This document shows positions 1-8,558 of a stretch of 30,630 nt of DNA, piece after piece; positions within the stretch are counted from its first letter, which is position 1; each line of letters begins with the position of its first letter. Both the position numbers and the translations under genes were made by a program. Origin of the DNA: Clostridiales bacterium (GTDB lineage Bacteria > Bacillota > Clostridia > Oscillospirales > Oscillospiraceae); assembly GCA_021200895.1 (NCBI GenBank), contig JAJQFX010000230.1:16271-46900 (forward strand), in the 5' to 3' direction. The notes beneath the pieces were generated by a model. The model had not been told where the DNA came from and ran no database searches. It worked only from the letters and a program-made list of their open reading frames with translations.

Positions 1-55
1 GAGCATCCGCTTGACGTGCGGAAGGTCACAGGTTCGAATCCTGTATCGTCCACCA
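1..55 (+). tRNA. tRNA-Val(GAC), 5' truncated by window edge
   Basis: This is the 3' part of a tRNA, from the D-arm to the encoded CCA end. It is identical over its whole length to the complete copy that starts at 82. The anticodon stem TCCGC/GCGGA closes the loop TTGACGT, which gives anticodon GAC. The T-arm TTCGAAT and the encoded CCA are present. The 5' acceptor strand lies outside the window. Confidence 0.9.
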
Positions 56-81
56 CTTTTTCTCTGAACAAACTCAATTAT

Positions 82-158
82 GGACGATTAGCTCAGCTGG
101 CTAGAGCATCCGCTTGACGTGCGGAAGGTCACAGGTTCGAATCCTGTATCGTCCACCA
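82..158 (+). tRNA. tRNA-Val(GAC)
   Basis: A complete cloverleaf can be drawn. Acceptor GGACGAT pairs with ATCGTCC, the D-arm is GCTC...GAGC, the anticodon stem is TCCGC/GCGGA with loop TTGACGT (anticodon GAC, reading GUC/GUU), and the T-arm is ACAGG-TTCGAAT-CCTGT. The discriminator is A and CCA is encoded. It is the second of two identical tandem copies separated by a 26-base spacer, so the two are probably cotranscribed and end at the terminator that follows. Confidence 0.95.
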
Positions 159-160
159 GG

Positions 161-204
161 ACAGGCTATGTGATTGTGTTTTCACCTTCACTGAGCCTGT
201 TTTT
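161..204 (+). terminator. Terminator after the tRNA-Val pair
   Basis: Arms ACAGGCT (161-167) and AGCCTGT (194-200) are followed by TTTT. A smaller inner stem GTGA/TCAC lies inside the loop. It starts three bases after the CCA end of the tRNA. Confidence 0.6.
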
Positions 205-251
205 GTTGTGTCCCCTTGCGTCCTGTGCGTAGGAGGGCATTTTGCCATAAA

Positions 252-294
252 AGGAGCAGACAGCACCCTTGTGGTGCTGCCTGCTCCTTTTTTT
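252..294. terminator. Strong bidirectional rho-independent terminator
   Basis: A long stem (GGAGCAG and CAGCACC on the left, GGTGCTG and CTGCTCC on the right) is followed by a run of seven T on the plus strand. It is preceded by AAAA, which gives a T run on the minus strand. It would stop read-through from the tRNAs and from the GH3 gene on the other strand. Confidence 0.75.
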
Positions 295-376
295 GCCGGA
301 CGATGCACAGAAGCGGCGATGGGCTGATTTACAGGCAACGGCGGCGCTACACGCGGCACCAGCAAGGCGGACGCGG

Positions 377-405
377 AAAAGGCCCTGCCCGGTAGGGGCA
401 GGGCC
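377..405 (-). terminator. Terminator of the GH43-GH3 transcript
   Basis: A ten-base perfect stem GGCCCTGCCC/GGGCAGGGCC (381-405) is followed on the minus strand by TTTTCC. It lies about 40 bases after the stop codon of the GH3 gene. Confidence 0.65.
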
Positions 406-444
406 TGAAGGTCAGTTGTAGTTTCTCTTTCCGGTTGCGCCGTA

Positions 445-3400
445 TCAGGCGGCATTTGCCTTGTGCTTTTTCAGGAAGCGGATGATGAGGTAGGCTTTCC
501 CAGCCACCAGCAGCACGCCAACGACGGCATCGACTGCATAGAAGGCGGTGACCCAGCCGGGGGTGGAGAAGTTCCGTTCATCCATGGCGCTGGAGTTTGC
601 CAGGCTATAGAGGATGTTGTGAGCGGCGTTCCGCATGGCAATAACGGTGTTGGCATCGCTTGTGTCGGAAACAAATGCCTTGGTGTCGCCGGAAGAGGAC
701 AGCATCTTGTCGCCCCCACCCGGATGGCAGAATCTGCCAGCATATAGCCATCGTCAGTACCGTGGAACCAGTCGGACACAGTGGAGCCTACGAAGCCCCA
801 CTCATCCCGGAGTACCGTCTGGAGCAGCTCCTCACAGGCACCGGCCCAGACATTCCCGATATAGTTAAAGGCAGTCATGACGTTGTCGGCACCGCCAATC
901 TTGACGGACATCTCGAAGGATTTGAGATAGATCTCACGCATGGCCTGCTCATTGCACCAGGTGCAGAGCATAGAACTGCGGTTGATTTCAGAATCGTTGA
1001 GGGCGAAATGCTTGATGTAGCACTGGATGCCATACTCCTTGGCACCGGCCACTTCGCTTGCACCCATCCAACCGGAGAGCACACCGTCCTCGGAGTAATA
1101 CTCGAAGTTACGGCCAGAGAAGGCGGTGCGGTGGATGTTCATGGCCGGGCCGTACCAGCCCACCACGTTCATGTCGTTGCACTGCTGACCCATCATCTGG
1201 CCACGCTGATAGGCCAAATCCTTGCTCCAGGTGGCGGCAATCATGGTGGCACAGTTGAAGGCGGTGCCGGACTCTCCGGTATAGTTGTTGGAAATAGCAG
1301 CGGGGCCGTCGCACTCGATGGTGGCGGGGAGGCCGATGGAGTCCACTTTGGCGTTGGCGTATCCACCGGTGCCAATCAGCTGATTCATCTCGTCCACGGT
1401 CAGCTCGTCCAGCAGGTCGTCCCATAGGGGGTCGTCATAGTCCAGCCCCACCATATCCTGAATGGTCAGGCCGTTGCTTGCGCCTGTGGTGGGCATGACT
1501 GCGTCCGGGTCATCATACTCGGAGGAATCATAGGTGTTCTGGCTATAGAAGCCGTCCAGGACGGTCTCCGTCATGGTGTAGTCGGTGGGGGCTGCGGTTG
1601 CCTCTGCATAGTTGGCGAAGCCGTCGGCGCGGCTCAGGTAAGTCACATCGCCAGCGGCGTAATCAAACTGGTTGGTAGCTACAACGCTGTCAGTGGAACG
1701 CGCGCCGTCATTTTCATCATTATAAATGATGTCGCTTGCCAGAGTGACGGTGCGGCTGTCGATGACGGTATGAGAATCGGAGCGAATGCTGACCTCATAG
1801 TCACCCGCATCCAGCACATAAGCGCCGCCCTCGGCCTTGATGCCGGAGTAGTCATAGGAGGCCATGTCCTCCCAGTTGAAGGAAATGGTAACGGTTTCAG
1901 AGGTGCCAGGCTCCAGCAGGCTGGTCTTGGCAAAGTCCACCAGGTTGACAGAGGACTTCTCAATGCCGCCGTTGGTATAAGGGGGCGTGTAATAAACTTC
2001 CACTACGCTCTTGCCTGCCACATCGCCGGTGTTGGTAACGGTGACGGTCAGGGTGATGGCAGTACCGTCGTCCTGAATGTCGGTGATTTCCTGGTCAAAG
2101 GTGGTGTAGCTCAGGCCGCAGCCGAAAGGGAACTGCACGGTGGCGTCATAGTCGATGAGGCCCTCCTCAGCGGCAGTCTCATAGAATTTGTAGCCCACAT
2201 AGATGCCCTCTACATAGTTGTTGAAGGACACATAGGCGCTGGAGGCGGTGTCAATCGCCACCAGTTCCTCGGAATCGTCATAGATGAAGCTGCCCACATA
2301 GTTGTAGGCCGGGGAGCTTGTCAGGTCGTACACATAGGTGTCCACCAGCTTGCCGGAGGGGTTGACCGCGCCGCTGAGTACGCTGCCCAGGGAGCGGAAA
2401 CCAGTCTGGCCGGGGCCGGCAATCCACACGGCGGCGGTGATGGAGTTATACTCCTCCAGGAAGCCCAGCTCCATGGCGTTGGCGGAGTTGATGACCACGA
2501 TAACGTTGTCAAACTCCTCACACACCCGCTCCAGCATGGCCTCCTCGCGGTTGCTCAGTTCCAGATAGGACTTGGAGGGGTCTACATCGTCAGCATAAGA
2601 GGTGTAGCGGACGCCTGAATAGCCGGACCAGCCGCCAGTGTACTCAAGGGTATCCTCGTCGGTGATGCTGGTGGGCAGGTCGGCATTCTCGCCGCCGGAG
2701 CGGGCAATCACCACAACGGCGGTGTCGGAGAACTCTGTGGCGCTCTCAAAGATGCCCGCCTCCTCGTACTCATCAATGGTGGGTTCGGGGATGGTTCAGT
2801 CCTGGCCGTTCATGCCCACGGTGGGCCGCTCGTCCAGGAACTCAGTATAAAAGTCAGAGATGGTGGTGTTCAGTTCAAATCCTGCTTCCTCCAGGCCCTG
2901 GAGCAGGGTGACGCAGGTACTCTCGTCCACAGAGCCGGAGCCGGTGCCGCCGTAGACCGGATTAGTGGAGGACCAGCCGAACACATTTAGCTTGGTGACG
3001 CCAGACAGGGGCAGAGCATTGTCATCATTTTTCAGCAGGACGATGCCTTCATCGGCGATGTCCTCCACCAGCTCCTCCGAGGCGGAGATTGTCTCGTCGT
3101 TCAGCAAATAGGTATCGCCCAGCAGATTGTTCAGCAGGCTGTACTCAGGGCCGAAACAGATGACGTTGACCACGATGAGGACAGCCAGCAGCGCAGCTAC
3201 CAGCGCCTCGCCGCGAATCAGCCCGGCCAAGGGCTGCCGGAACTTAAAGGCCACGATAGCCACCACGATTGCAATCACCAGCACCACGCCTAGGACAATC
3301 AGGTAATCCTTTAAGGCAAAAACGGTGGCGGTAATATCACTCATAGAAACCGATACAGAGCGGCTGGACAGATAGCTCATCAGTCCGGCATAGGCCCCAA

Positions 3401-3461
3401 TTAGAATCGCCGCGATTACTACGATGACAATGAGCGGCTTCAACCATTTATTCTTCTTCAT
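445..3461 (-). pseudogene. GH3 beta-glucosidase-like, membrane-anchored, broken by a nonsense codon and a frameshift
   Basis: The reading frame would encode about 1005 residues if repaired. The start is ATG after AGGAGG, 20 bases downstream of the GH43 gene. The N-terminus has three membrane segments (about residues 9-30, 53-72, 85-105). The GH3 C-terminal alpha/beta domain (LNVFGW region) follows, then a fibronectin-like domain near residue 470 (VTVTNTGDVAGKS), then the GH3 TIM barrel from about residue 675, and a final membrane helix. The barrel holds the KHFALND motif and the nucleophile motif VSDW near residue 895. This domain order is the permuted form known in some rumen and gut GH3 enzymes. 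Two lesions are visible. A TGA at 2796-2798 sits between NGQD and TIPEP, where Trp (TGG) is expected. A G run at 713-717 is one base short, so the tail (DKMLSSSGD onward) shifts frame. Homology continues cleanly across both points. Sequencing error is possible for the homopolymer. The enzyme would act on beta-glucosides or xylosides at the cell surface. Confidence 0.85.
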
Positions 3462-3481
3462 AATTGCCTCCTTGAATCATC

Positions 3482-4927
3482 TTATGCCAGTTCAAATCCG
3501 ATATAGTTCATAGCGCCGGTTCCGGAGAACCGGAAGTACAGCGCCTTCACGCCAGCCTCCATCTGGAGCCCGGTGCTTGCGCGGCAGCTGCCGCCGCCCT
3601 GGCTGTGGATGGGGATGACCGCGTTGGGCGCGGAGAAATCCGCCGTCTCCGAGACCAGCAGCCTGCCCTCCGCCGCTCCGCTTACCTCTACGGAAATAGT
3701 GGTGGCCTCTCCCATCTGGAAGTACTTGAATCCGGCCACAGCGCCGTCCTGCATATTGGCGATGTACTGGTCTCCGTTCCCCTCCCGGTCCTTGCCGGTC
3801 TGGGTGAAGTAGGGGTGGTTTTTCAGGGCCTTCTTCGGGCTGTTGCCGTCGTACCGGCCTACGCCGTCCTTGCTCCACAGGTTGCAGGCGATTCTGGCCT
3901 CGTACCGGCCCACGCCCTTCAGCGGGCCGCCGTTCAGGCCGCAGCTGGTGACCTCCGCCTGGCGGAAGGAGCCGTCGGGATTTCGCACCAGTTTCTCCGC
4001 GCAGGCCTGGCGGGAGTAGGAGTGGCGGTTAGTCTGCCGGTGGTAGAAGATGTACCAATCCTCGCCCAGGTGGAGCAGGCCGCCGTGGGTGTTGCCCAGA
4101 TAGTTGGTGCCGTTGCTCTCGTCCTCGTTGCCGTCCAGGAACAAGTCGCCCTGGCTGACCAGCGTACCGCCGTAGACGAAGCCGCCGTCCGGCCGGTCGC
4201 TGGTGGCATAGCACTGCTCGTGGTTGTGCCGGGAGGAGTAGACGAAGAGATAGGTGTCCCCATCCTTCCGGATGGAGCTGGCCTCAAAGAACTCGTGGTT
4301 GGGGAAGGAGCCCGGCCCTTCCTTGGGGAACAGCAGCTTCGGTTCCGTTTTAATGGTCACCATGTCCTGCTCCAATTCCAGCACCACGCCGCCGTCGTTG
4401 CGGAGCTTCCGGAAGCCGGAGGCCACGGCAGGCACCGGGGTATAGAAGCCGGAGTACAGCCAAACCCGTCCGTCCTCGTCCGCCAGGATGCCGGGGTCAA
4501 AGGACAGCTGGTCTCCGGCGCGGCGGCCCCAGATGGTGCCGTCCGGGTAATGGACGTGCCCCAGGAACTGATACTGCCCCGCCGGGGTGTCGCAGACGGC
4601 CACCCCCATCATGCCCATGAAATCATAGGCATAGTAGAGATAGTACCGCCCGTCCGGCCCCTGGCAGACATCCGGCGCAAAGAGCAGCCGCAGCCCCAGC
4701 GGGTTCTTCGGGTCCTGATTCTTCCGGAAAATGACCCCTTCGTTTCGCCAGTCGGACAGGTCGTCCACCGGAGCCGACCAGCAGACATAGTCATTCATGC
4801 AGAAGATGGGCGCGTTGAATCGGTCATGGGAACCGTAGACATAGACGCTGTCCCCAAACACATGGGGCTCGCCGTCTGGGATGTACTCCCAGGAGGGGAG
4901 ATAGGGGTTGTATGCTTGTTGCTTCAT
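3482..4927 (-). CDS. Glycoside hydrolase family 43 protein
   Basis: This is a 481-residue protein of the GH43 five-bladed beta-propeller type, a family of arabinofuranosidases and xylosidases acting on plant arabinoxylan. The N-terminal IPDGEPHVF (Asp18) matches the position of the family's general base. FAPDVCQGPDGRYYLYYAYD gives the second conserved Asp, and NHEFFEASSI supplies the likely general acid Glu. The last 130 or so residues (from about 345) look like a beta-sandwich carbohydrate-binding domain ending MNYIGFEL. ATG at 4927 is chosen because AGGAGGTG sits seven bases upstream; a longer reading to 5044 has no such site. No signal peptide is visible, so it is probably cytoplasmic. It is followed after 20 bases by the GH3 gene, so the two were probably one operon. 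The exact substrate cannot be read from the sequence. Confidence 0.85.
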   Translation of the reverse strand: MKQQAYNPYLPSWEYIPDGEPHVFGDSVYVYGSHDRFNAPIFCMNDYVCWSAPVDDLSDWRNEGVIFRKNQDPKNPLGLRLLFAPDVCQGPDGRYYLYYAYDFMGMMGVAVCDTPAGQYQFLGHVHYPDGTIWGRRAGDQLSFDPGILADEDGRVWLYSGFYTPVPAVASGFRKLRNDGGVVLELEQDMVTIKTEPKLLFPKEGPGSFPNHEFFEASSIRKDGDTYLFVYSSRHNHEQCYATSDRPDGGFVYGGTLVSQGDLFLDGNEDESNGTNYLGNTHGGLLHLGEDWYIFYHRQTNRHSYSRQACAEKLVRNPDGSFRQAEVTSCGLNGGPLKGVGRYEARIACNLWSKDGVGRYDGNSPKKALKNHPYFTQTGKDREGNGDQYIANMQDGAVAGFKYFQMGEATTISVEVSGAAEGRLLVSETADFSAPNAVIPIHSQGGGSCRASTGLQMEAGVKALYFRFSGTGAMNYIGFELA

Positions 4928-5303
4928 GTTTTCACCTCCTGATTGTGTGTTGCCACACCGTTTCATGGTAAAAGGATAACATCTTGCAGCAAATTTGTGG
5001 GATGATTTGGCATAATCCGTCGTCACAGTTGCATAACTCGTCATTTACACGGTTTTGCCGCAGGGCGCATGACCGGAGTTTGTATAAAAGTGACAGATGC
5101 CTGCGGCAGAGCATAGAACTGCTCGCTGCAAAGGGAGCGGTTTCACAGATGGACACATTCTGCCGCTTGCAATTAAAACGGTTTTATGGTAAACTTCCAA
5201 TAAGACTATCGGGCGAAAACAGGCTCTTTGGACGGAAACCAGGGGCATTTTGCCTGCAATCCTTGCAATCAGTGACGAAAACGGCAAAGGATAGAGGTGT
5301 GCT
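4928..5303. other. Divergent intergenic region between GH43 and the XdhC-type gene
   Basis: This 376-base gap holds no convincing gene. It contains a nine-base inverted repeat TGCCGCAGG (5056-5064) / CCTGCGGCA (5100-5108) with a 35-base loop. A short palindrome GTGTG-TTGC-CACAC (4945-4958) lies next to the GH43 ribosome site. A possible plus-strand promoter is listed separately. The minus-strand promoter for GH43 could not be placed with confidence. Confidence 0.5.
5167..5195 (+). promoter_or_regulatory. Possible sigma-A promoter for the XdhC-type gene
   Basis: TTGCAA (5167-5172) and TAAACT (5190-5195) are separated by 17 bases and match four of six consensus positions each. This would leave a leader of about 100 bases before the ATG at 5304. 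It is a pattern match only. Confidence 0.35.
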
Positions 5304-6341
5304 ATGGGGGAAACAATTTACAGGAACATACTGGACGCACTGGCGCAGGGCGACGCTGTTTCTCTGCGTACAGAGCTGAACAGCATGGAGGGAACGGTGT
5401 CAGGAGACATGGTTCGCACCCTTGAACGGATACCGCTGACAAAGACCCCGGACGGCTTTGACAGCATCGGCCCCACGCTGGAGGAAACAGAGGGAAGGGC
5501 CACCCTTTGTGAACCGATGCTGCCGAGGGAACGGCTCATCGTTCTGGGCGGCGGGCACATCGCCCTGCCGCTGTGCGAATTTGCGGCGAAGTGCGGCTTC
5601 CGCGTCTACGTCGCAGATGACCGCCCGGCCTTCGCCAACCGGGAGCGGTTCCCCTGGGCCCAGGAGGTGCTGTGCGACAGCTTTGAATCCTCCATCGCCC
5701 GGCTGAACATCACCCCTTATGATTATGTGGTCATCATCACCCGGGGTCACACCCACGATGCCGATTGCCTGCGGGTCATCCTGCCGGGGCAGCGCCCAGC
5801 GTACCTGGGCATGATTGGTTCCCGGCGGCGGGTGAAGGGCCTGCTGGCTATGCTGGCAGAGGAAGGCTACAGCCAGGAGCGCATTGACCAGATTTGTACC
5901 CCTATCGGCTTAAAAATCGGCGCTGTCACCCCGGAAGAAATTGCGGTTTCCATCCTCTCGGAGCTGATTGCGTACCGGCGTATGCCGGAAAAGGCGATAG
6001 ACAGCCCACGATATGTCAACCGTTCTGACCTGGATTTGGATATTCTGGACTATCTTGCCGTGAACCGTGAACCGAAGGCCACTGTCACCGTTATGCAAAC
6101 CAAGGGTTCCACCCCCAGAGGCGCAGGGGCGAAGATGGCGGTCAGCCCCAGAGGGGACATCACCGGCAGCATTGGCGGCGGATGCAGCGAAGGAGCCGTG
6201 ATTCGGGACGCCATTGACATCATTGGCACCGGAACCTATAAAACAATGCTCATTGACATGACCGGTGACGTGGCGGAGTCCGAGGGGATGGTCTGCGGCG
6301 GCACAATGCTGGTGCTCATTGAGGACGGGTCTGAGCAGTGA
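5304..6341 (+). CDS. XdhC/CoxI-family molybdenum hydroxylase maturation protein
   Basis: This 345-residue protein belongs to the XdhC/CoxI family, which binds molybdenum cofactor, helps its sulfuration and delivers it to xanthine dehydrogenase-type enzymes. Residues 78-215 form a Rossmann unit (LIVLGGGHIALP, then YVADDRPAFANRERFP). The CoxI-type segment GSTPRGAGAK with SIGGGCSEG and MVCGGTM lies at the C-terminal end (about 255-340). In the usual protein this segment is N-terminal, so the domain order differs; residues 1-30 (YRNILDALAQGDAVSLRT) look like a vestige of the normal N-terminal domain. The start ATG has AGAGGTG just upstream. Its stop overlaps the GTG start of the cysteine desulfurase by four bases. 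The partner enzyme is encoded 3.9 kb downstream on the same strand. Confidence 0.85.
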   Translation: MGETIYRNILDALAQGDAVSLRTELNSMEGTVSGDMVRTLERIPLTKTPDGFDSIGPTLEETEGRATLCEPMLPRERLIVLGGGHIALPLCEFAAKCGFRVYVADDRPAFANRERFPWAQEVLCDSFESSIARLNITPYDYVVIITRGHTHDADCLRVILPGQRPAYLGMIGSRRRVKGLLAMLAEEGYSQERIDQICTPIGLKIGAVTPEEIAVSILSELIAYRRMPEKAIDSPRYVNRSDLDLDILDYLAVNREPKATVTVMQTKGSTPRGAGAKMAVSPRGDITGSIGGGCSEGAVIRDAIDIIGTGTYKTMLIDMTGDVAESEGMVCGGTMLVLIEDGSEQ

Positions 6342-7498
6342 GCGGCTTCATCTACGCGGACAATGCGGCCACCACCAGGATTTCCGATGAAGTGCTGGAG
6401 GCAATGCTGCCCTATTTGCAGGAGCAGTACGGCAATGCCTCCGCGCTGTACCGGTTGGGCCGAAACGCCCACAGCGCTTTGGAGCAATCCCGCAGGCAAA
6501 TGGCGGAGCTCTTGGGCGCCAGCCCCATGGAGATGTTCTTCACCTCCGGCGGTACGGAGAGCAACAACTGGGCACTGAAGGGGACGGTTCACCGTCTGGC
6601 CCGCCAGGGCAAGCGGCATATCGTCACCAGCGCGGTGGAACATCACTCCGTTCTTCACGTAGCGGCCGCTCTGGAGCGGGAGGGCGTTTCCGTCACCTAT
6701 CTGCCGGTGGACGCTGCGGGGCGCGTTTCCCCTCAGGCGGTGGAATCGGCCCTGCGACCAGACACGGCGCTGGTTTCCATCATGTATGCCAATAACGAAA
6801 TCGGCACGATCCAACCTGTGGCAGAAATCGGCGCAGTGTGTCACGCCCACGGCGTGCTGTTCCATACGGACGCGGTGCAGGCCGCTGGCACGCTGCCCAT
6901 CCGGGTGAAGGAGCAAAACATCGACCTGCTCTCCCTCTCTGCACACAAGTTTTATGGCCCGAAAGGGGTGGGTCTGCTCTATTGCAGGCGGGACGCTTGT
7001 CCTGAAACCCTGCTGGACGGCGGCGCGCAGGAGCGGGGCCACCGGGCGGGTACGGAAAATGTGGCGCTGGCCGTTGGCATGGCGAAGGCGCTGGCGCTGG
7101 CCTACCAGAACAGGGCGGCAAAGAATGCAGCCGTCGCCGCCCTGCGGGATGAAGTGCAGGAGGGCCTGCTCCGGATTCACGACAGCCGTCTGAACGGCGA
7201 CCCGGATAACCGGCTGCCGGGTACCCTGAACGTCTCCTTTGCCGGGGTGGACGGCCAATCCCTCCTGTTTCGGTTGGATTTGGCAGGGCTGGCGGCCTCC
7301 TCCGGCTCGGCCTGCGCTTCCGGTTCCCTGTCTCCCAGCCATGTGCTGCTGGCGCTGGGGGTGCCCTACGAGCTGGCTCACGGTTCCCTCCGCATTTCGC
7401 TGGGAAAATATAACACAAAAGAGGATGCTTCCGCCATCATCCGCATTGTGACGGAGACGGTGGCGGAGCTGCGGGGAGAAGCGTCTCCCTATCGCTGA
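6338..7498 (+). CDS. Cysteine desulfurase (NifS/IscS family)
   Basis: This 386-residue PLP-dependent class V aminotransferase-fold enzyme takes sulfur from cysteine to give alanine and an enzyme persulfide. The N-terminal YADNAATT, the TSGGTESNN segment and SAHKFYGPKG with PLP lysine K204 are all present. The sulfur-carrying cysteine is C326 in SSGSACASGS. Start is GTG at 6338 overlapping the XdhC stop (GTGA), which implies translational coupling. In Rhodobacter capsulatus, XdhC works with the NifS-type protein NifS4 to sulfurate molybdenum cofactor, so the likely role here is sulfuration of the cofactor of the downstream hydroxylase. A general Fe-S cluster role is possible, but no scaffold gene such as iscU is next to it. 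Confidence 0.9.
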   Translation: MSGFIYADNAATTRISDEVLEAMLPYLQEQYGNASALYRLGRNAHSALEQSRRQMAELLGASPMEMFFTSGGTESNNWALKGTVHRLARQGKRHIVTSAVEHHSVLHVAAALEREGVSVTYLPVDAAGRVSPQAVESALRPDTALVSIMYANNEIGTIQPVAEIGAVCHAHGVLFHTDAVQAAGTLPIRVKEQNIDLLSLSAHKFYGPKGVGLLYCRRDACPETLLDGGAQERGHRAGTENVALAVGMAKALALAYQNRAAKNAAVAALRDEVQEGLLRIHDSRLNGDPDNRLPGTLNVSFAGVDGQSLLFRLDLAGLAASSGSACASGSLSPSHVLLALGVPYELAHGSLRISLGKYNTKEDASAIIRIVTETVAELRGEASPYR

Positions 7499-7538
7499 CA
7501 GAACAAGGGAGGGGGCCCCTCCCGGATTGGAGTATACT

Positions 7539-8201
7539 ATGGCACAAAGGAATACGGCTACCCTGACCTGCCCGATTTGCAAAAAGGAGCATGAGGTTCC
7601 CCTCTGGCGCAAAATCGACGTGCAGGAAAAGCCGGACGCGAAGAAAGCCCTGCTGGAGGGCACCTTCTTTGACTTCTCCTGCCCGGATTGTGGTTATGAA
7701 TCCCGGCTGCACTATGGCAGCCTGTATGTGGACGCCGCGCTGCGGGAGCTGATTTATATTGCGGAGCAGGAGGATACGCCCGTTGCCGATGCCGAGCGGG
7801 CCGCCGCGCAGCTGGCCCAGGACGTTCCGTTCTACCACAAAGGGGACAGCCTGCTGCGCATTGTCCGCCCTGCGGAGGACTTGAAGGAGAAGCTGCTGAT
7901 TTTCGAGAACGGCCTGGACGACCGGCTGGTGGAGATGTGCAAGGGCGTTGCCCTGTCCCAGTTCCCTGGCGAGGAGGACTATTACGTCACTGACATCCGT
8001 TATGATATAATTGGTGAGCAGGAGTTGCTGCGCCTGACCTGTTCGGATGAAACGGAACAGTATGTGCTGGACTTTGCGGGGCTGTATGAGCAGCTTTACG
8101 GGCAGTTCGGTGCATTGCTACCGCCGCTGCGGGGCAGCGGCTTCATGCAGGTGGATTTGGAGTATGCCGCAGAACTGATGCGGGGATTGCAGGAGGAATG
8201 A
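7539..8201 (+). CDS. CpXC domain protein
   Basis: A 220-residue protein with two CxxC knuckles: CPIC at C11/C14 and CPDC at C48/C51. The spacing and the short PxCxxC opening fit the CpXC family, a zinc-ribbon-like domain of unknown function common in Clostridia. The rest is acidic and mixed alpha/beta with no recognised domain. ATG at 7539 is chosen with GGAG at 7529-7532; an in-frame TTG at 7527 would place that site inside the gene. A GC-rich palindrome GGGAGGGG/CCCCTCCC lies between it and the desulfurase, without a T run. The next gene follows after four bases. Its role in the molybdenum locus is unknown. Confidence 0.7.
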   Translation: MAQRNTATLTCPICKKEHEVPLWRKIDVQEKPDAKKALLEGTFFDFSCPDCGYESRLHYGSLYVDAALRELIYIAEQEDTPVADAERAAAQLAQDVPFYHKGDSLLRIVRPAEDLKEKLLIFENGLDDRLVEMCKGVALSQFPGEEDYYVTDIRYDIIGEQELLRLTCSDETEQYVLDFAGLYEQLYGQFGALLPPLRGSGFMQVDLEYAAELMRGLQEE

Positions 8202-8205
8202 ACCG

Positions 8206-8514
8206 ATGACGAGGATGTATATTGTTTACACGCTGCGCCAGGGGACAGACATTCGGAAGGCGCTGGAGCTGCTGCAAAAGACCCAGGACGACCTGCCGGA
8301 GGGCGCGTTCCAGCAGCTGTGCCTGCGCAACGAAAAGGGCATGGCGGAAATGCTGCAATGGATGCCCTTTGGAGACGTGGTGCAGATTCTGGACTTCCCC
8401 CACGCCTGGCAGGCTGCGGAGTTTGACGACAGCCCGGCAGGCAAAGCCCAGGCCCAGCGCACAAAGGGGATGTTCTCCAACATTGCGGCAGACAGCTGCC
8501 AAATCACGGAGTAA
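8206..8514 (+). CDS. Small hypothetical protein
   Basis: A 102-residue protein that I do not recognise. It has no membrane segment or signal peptide. It looks alpha-helical, with a charged first half (RKALELLQKTQDDLPEGAFQQL) and a Trp-containing middle (LQWMPFGDVVQILDFPHAWQ). The start ATG at 8206 has AGGAGGAA ending seven bases upstream, within the end of the CpXC gene, so the two are probably translated together. A second in-frame ATG lies three codons later. Codon use resembles its neighbours. Confidence 0.6.
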   Translation: MTRMYIVYTLRQGTDIRKALELLQKTQDDLPEGAFQQLCLRNEKGMAEMLQWMPFGDVVQILDFPHAWQAAEFDDSPAGKAQAQRTKGMFSNIAADSCQITE

Positions 8515-8558
8515 GCGCAATCGTTGCAGGAATCTGCTGTAAAAAAGAGAGGCTTGGC

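Noticed and set aside
1..158. The tRNAs as tRNA-Asp
   Set aside because: The seven-base loop is TTGACGT, so the anticodon is GAC (Val), not GTC (Asp).
2796..2798. TGA in the GH3 gene as selenocysteine or recoded tryptophan
   Set aside because: Other genes here end normally with TGA, GH3 enzymes are not selenoproteins, and no selenocysteine insertion element or related gene is seen. A nonsense mutation is simpler.
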